Assembly (NCBI RefSeq): GCF_043951915.1
Contig: NZ_JBINJD010000217.1
Span: 1 to 7,057, forward strand
Direction: 5' to 3'
Length of the DNA stretch: 7,057 nt
DNA from: Alienimonas sp043951915
Lineage (GTDB): Bacteria; Planctomycetota; Planctomycetia; Planctomycetales; Planctomycetaceae
Made by a program: the position numbers and the translations under genes. Below are positions 5,722 to 7,057 of this stretch, one piece after another (within the stretch, counting starts at the first letter, position 1; every line of letters starts with the position of its first letter). Under the pieces are notes generated by a model. It was not told the origin of the DNA and did no database searches. It worked only from the letters and a program-made list of their open reading frames with translations.

Positions 5722-7035
5722 GTGCCCCTGCCCGACCCGGATGAACCGATCGCCGCCCCGGCGTCCGCCCCCGGCGGGGCGGCGCGGGCGCTCGTCCGCC
5801 TCAGCGGGCCGGGGACGCCGCGGTTGCTGCGCACCCTCTTCACCCCCGCCGAGCCGGCCGCCTATCCCGGCCGCGGCGCCCGGCGGTTCGAAGGGGAACT
5901 CAAGCTCGATGCCTTTCCCGCCCCGGTCCCCGCGGCGGCGCTGGTCTGGCCGACGGACCGCAGCTACACCGGCCAGCCGAGCGCCGAACTGCACCTGCCC
6001 GGGTCGCCGCCGGTGGTCGAAGCGACGCTGGCGGCGCTGCACGCGGCGGGGTTCCGGCCGGCGGGGCCGGGGGAGTTCACCCTGCGGGCCTTCCTCGCCG
6101 GGCGGATCGGGCTGACCGAGGCCGAGGCCGTGCTAGGCGTCGTCGACGCCGCCGACCCGGAGGAGCTGCACACCGCCCTCAACCAACTCTCCGGGGGCGT
6201 CTCGAACCGGCTGGCCCCGGTACGTAGCGATTTAATGGACCTCCTCGCCGACCTGGAGGCCGGCTTGGACTTCGCCGAGGAGGACGTCTCCTTCATCGAA
6301 CCGGACGTGCTGCGGGAGCGGATTGAAGCCGGCCGCAGCGCCATCGCGGCGCTGGCGGCCGACGCGGCCGGCCGCAGCGTGTCGACCACGGCCCCGCGGG
6401 TCGTGCTGGCGGGGCCGCCGAACGCCGGCAAAAGCTCGTTATTCAATGCCCTGTGCGGCCGGCCGGCGGCGCTGGTCTCCCCCACGGCCGGCACCACCCG
6501 GGACGCCGTGAGCGAAACGATCCGGCTGGGCGAGGCGACGGTCGAATTGATCGACACCGCCGGCGAGGAAGCGGCCGGCGACGACCTCTCCGCCGCCGCC
6601 CAGGCCCGCCGGGCGGAGACGTTATCGACGGCGGACCTCATGCTCCACTGCGTCCCCCCGGGCGGAGCGGTCCCCGAGGAGGCCGGCCTCGTGATTTATA
6701 CAAAGGCGGATCTGCGTGCCGAGGAGCCGGACGGTCCGTGCGTCTCCGCCGCGACCGGGGCGGGGCTGGCGGAACTGAAAACGGCGCTTGCCGCGGCGCT
6801 GGAGCGGGCCGAACCGCGGCGCCACCTGACCGGCGCCACCGCCGCCCGCGGCGGGGCGGCTCTCAACGAGGCCGCCGCGGCGCTGGAGGCCGCCGCGGCG
6901 ACGGTCGAACTGGGGGACGAACTGGTCGCCGCCGAGTTACGGACGGCGATCGACGCCCTCGGCGAGGTGCTGGGCGTGGTTTACCATGACGATCTATTGG
7001 GCCGCATCTTCGGGCGGTTCTGCATCGGGAAGTGA
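5722..7035 (+). CDS. mnmE: tRNA uridine-5-carboxymethylaminomethyl(34) GTPase MnmE (TrmE)
   Basis: With MnmG, MnmE modifies the wobble uridine (U34) of certain tRNAs, using GTP and a folate one-carbon donor. The protein has 437 residues against 454 in E. coli. The N-terminal folate-binding domain spans about 1-113, with IAAPASAPGG, VRLSGP and YTGQPSAEL. The helical domain contains PGEFTLRAFLAGRIGLTEAE (116-135). The G domain (about 225-362) shows G1 GPPNAGKSS (231-239), G2 GTTRD (257-261), G3 DTAGE (278-282), G4 TKAD (327-330) and G5 SA. The potassium-site asparagine of G1 (Asn234) is kept. The protein ends in FCIGK, with the family's conserved cysteine at 434. Oddities are Thr for Asn in G4, PGS in place of HGG at 93-95, and a short G3-G4 interval. 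GTG 5722, nine bases after yidC, matches the family N-terminus. The pair is probably one transcript. Confidence 0.95.
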   Translation: MPLPDPDEPIAAPASAPGGAARALVRLSGPGTPRLLRTLFTPAEPAAYPGRGARRFEGELKLDAFPAPVPAAALVWPTDRSYTGQPSAELHLPGSPPVVEATLAALHAAGFRPAGPGEFTLRAFLAGRIGLTEAEAVLGVVDAADPEELHTALNQLSGGVSNRLAPVRSDLMDLLADLEAGLDFAEEDVSFIEPDVLRERIEAGRSAIAALAADAAGRSVSTTAPRVVLAGPPNAGKSSLFNALCGRPAALVSPTAGTTRDAVSETIRLGEATVELIDTAGEEAAGDDLSAAAQARRAETLSTADLMLHCVPPGGAVPEEAGLVIYTKADLRAEEPDGPCVSAATGAGLAELKTALAAALERAEPRRHLTGATAARGGAALNEAAAALEAAAATVELGDELVAAELRTAIDALGEVLGVVYHDDLLGRIFGRFCIGK

Positions 7036-7057
7036 AGCGGTTCCCGTGCGGCCCGTG

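Noticed and set aside
5107..6042. A 311-codon open frame on the minus strand across the yidC-mnmE junction
   Set aside because: Its composition is that of a reverse-frame shadow; the sense strand holds two recognised genes.
7046..7057. GTG start of a further gene after mnmE (GTG CGG CCC GTG)
   Set aside because: Only four codons lie inside the window, so a coding region cannot be supported, though a co-transcribed next gene is plausible.
1..7057. Mobile element, CRISPR array, tRNA or a novel multi-gene defence system
   Set aside because: No transposase or integrase, terminal repeats, regularly spaced repeats or tRNA-like structure was seen. Apart from the repeat protein, the genes belong to familiar families.

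Overview
This window looks like chromosomal DNA from a very GC-rich member of the Planctomycetota (planctomycetes). The taxonomic call is an inference. It rests on strong G/C use at third codon positions, GTG as the best start for four of five genes, few visible Shine-Dalgarno sites, a YidC with a long basic C-terminal tail, and a divergent MnmE. I do not assign a genus.

Layout, left to right. Bases 1-282 hold no gene I can support, only a compact GC-rich hairpin. A plus-strand gene (283-1050) encodes an unnamed 255-residue protein. It has two helix-turn-helix-like segments that resemble the homing-endonuclease-associated (HNH) repeat. It meets, tail to tail with a 13-base overlap, a minus-strand gene for a secreted family 16 glycoside hydrolase of the laminarinase type (1038-2063). 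A divergent intergenic region of about 226 bases separates the hydrolase from a plus-strand calcineurin-like metallophosphoesterase (2290-3045). A 192-base gap with two perfect hairpins follows. Then come yidC (3238-5712), the membrane protein insertase, and mnmE (5722-7035), the tRNA-modification GTPase, nine bases apart and almost certainly co-transcribed. The last 22 bases may lead into another gene.

Functionally, the yidC-mnmE pair is a housekeeping unit for membrane protein biogenesis and tRNA wobble-uridine modification, and the two genes are neighbours in many bacteria. The metallophosphoesterase is a stand-alone hydrolase of unknown substrate. The GH16 enzyme would act outside the cytoplasm on beta-1,3-glucan-type polysaccharides, which fits the polysaccharide-degrading habit of many planctomycetes. 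The repeat protein may bind DNA, but its role is unknown.

I found no mobile element, CRISPR array, tRNA, rRNA or evident new multi-gene system. The points most worth a second look are the double-repeat protein, the coiled-coil insertion and tail of YidC, the altered motifs and shortened G domain of MnmE, and the intergenic hairpins.
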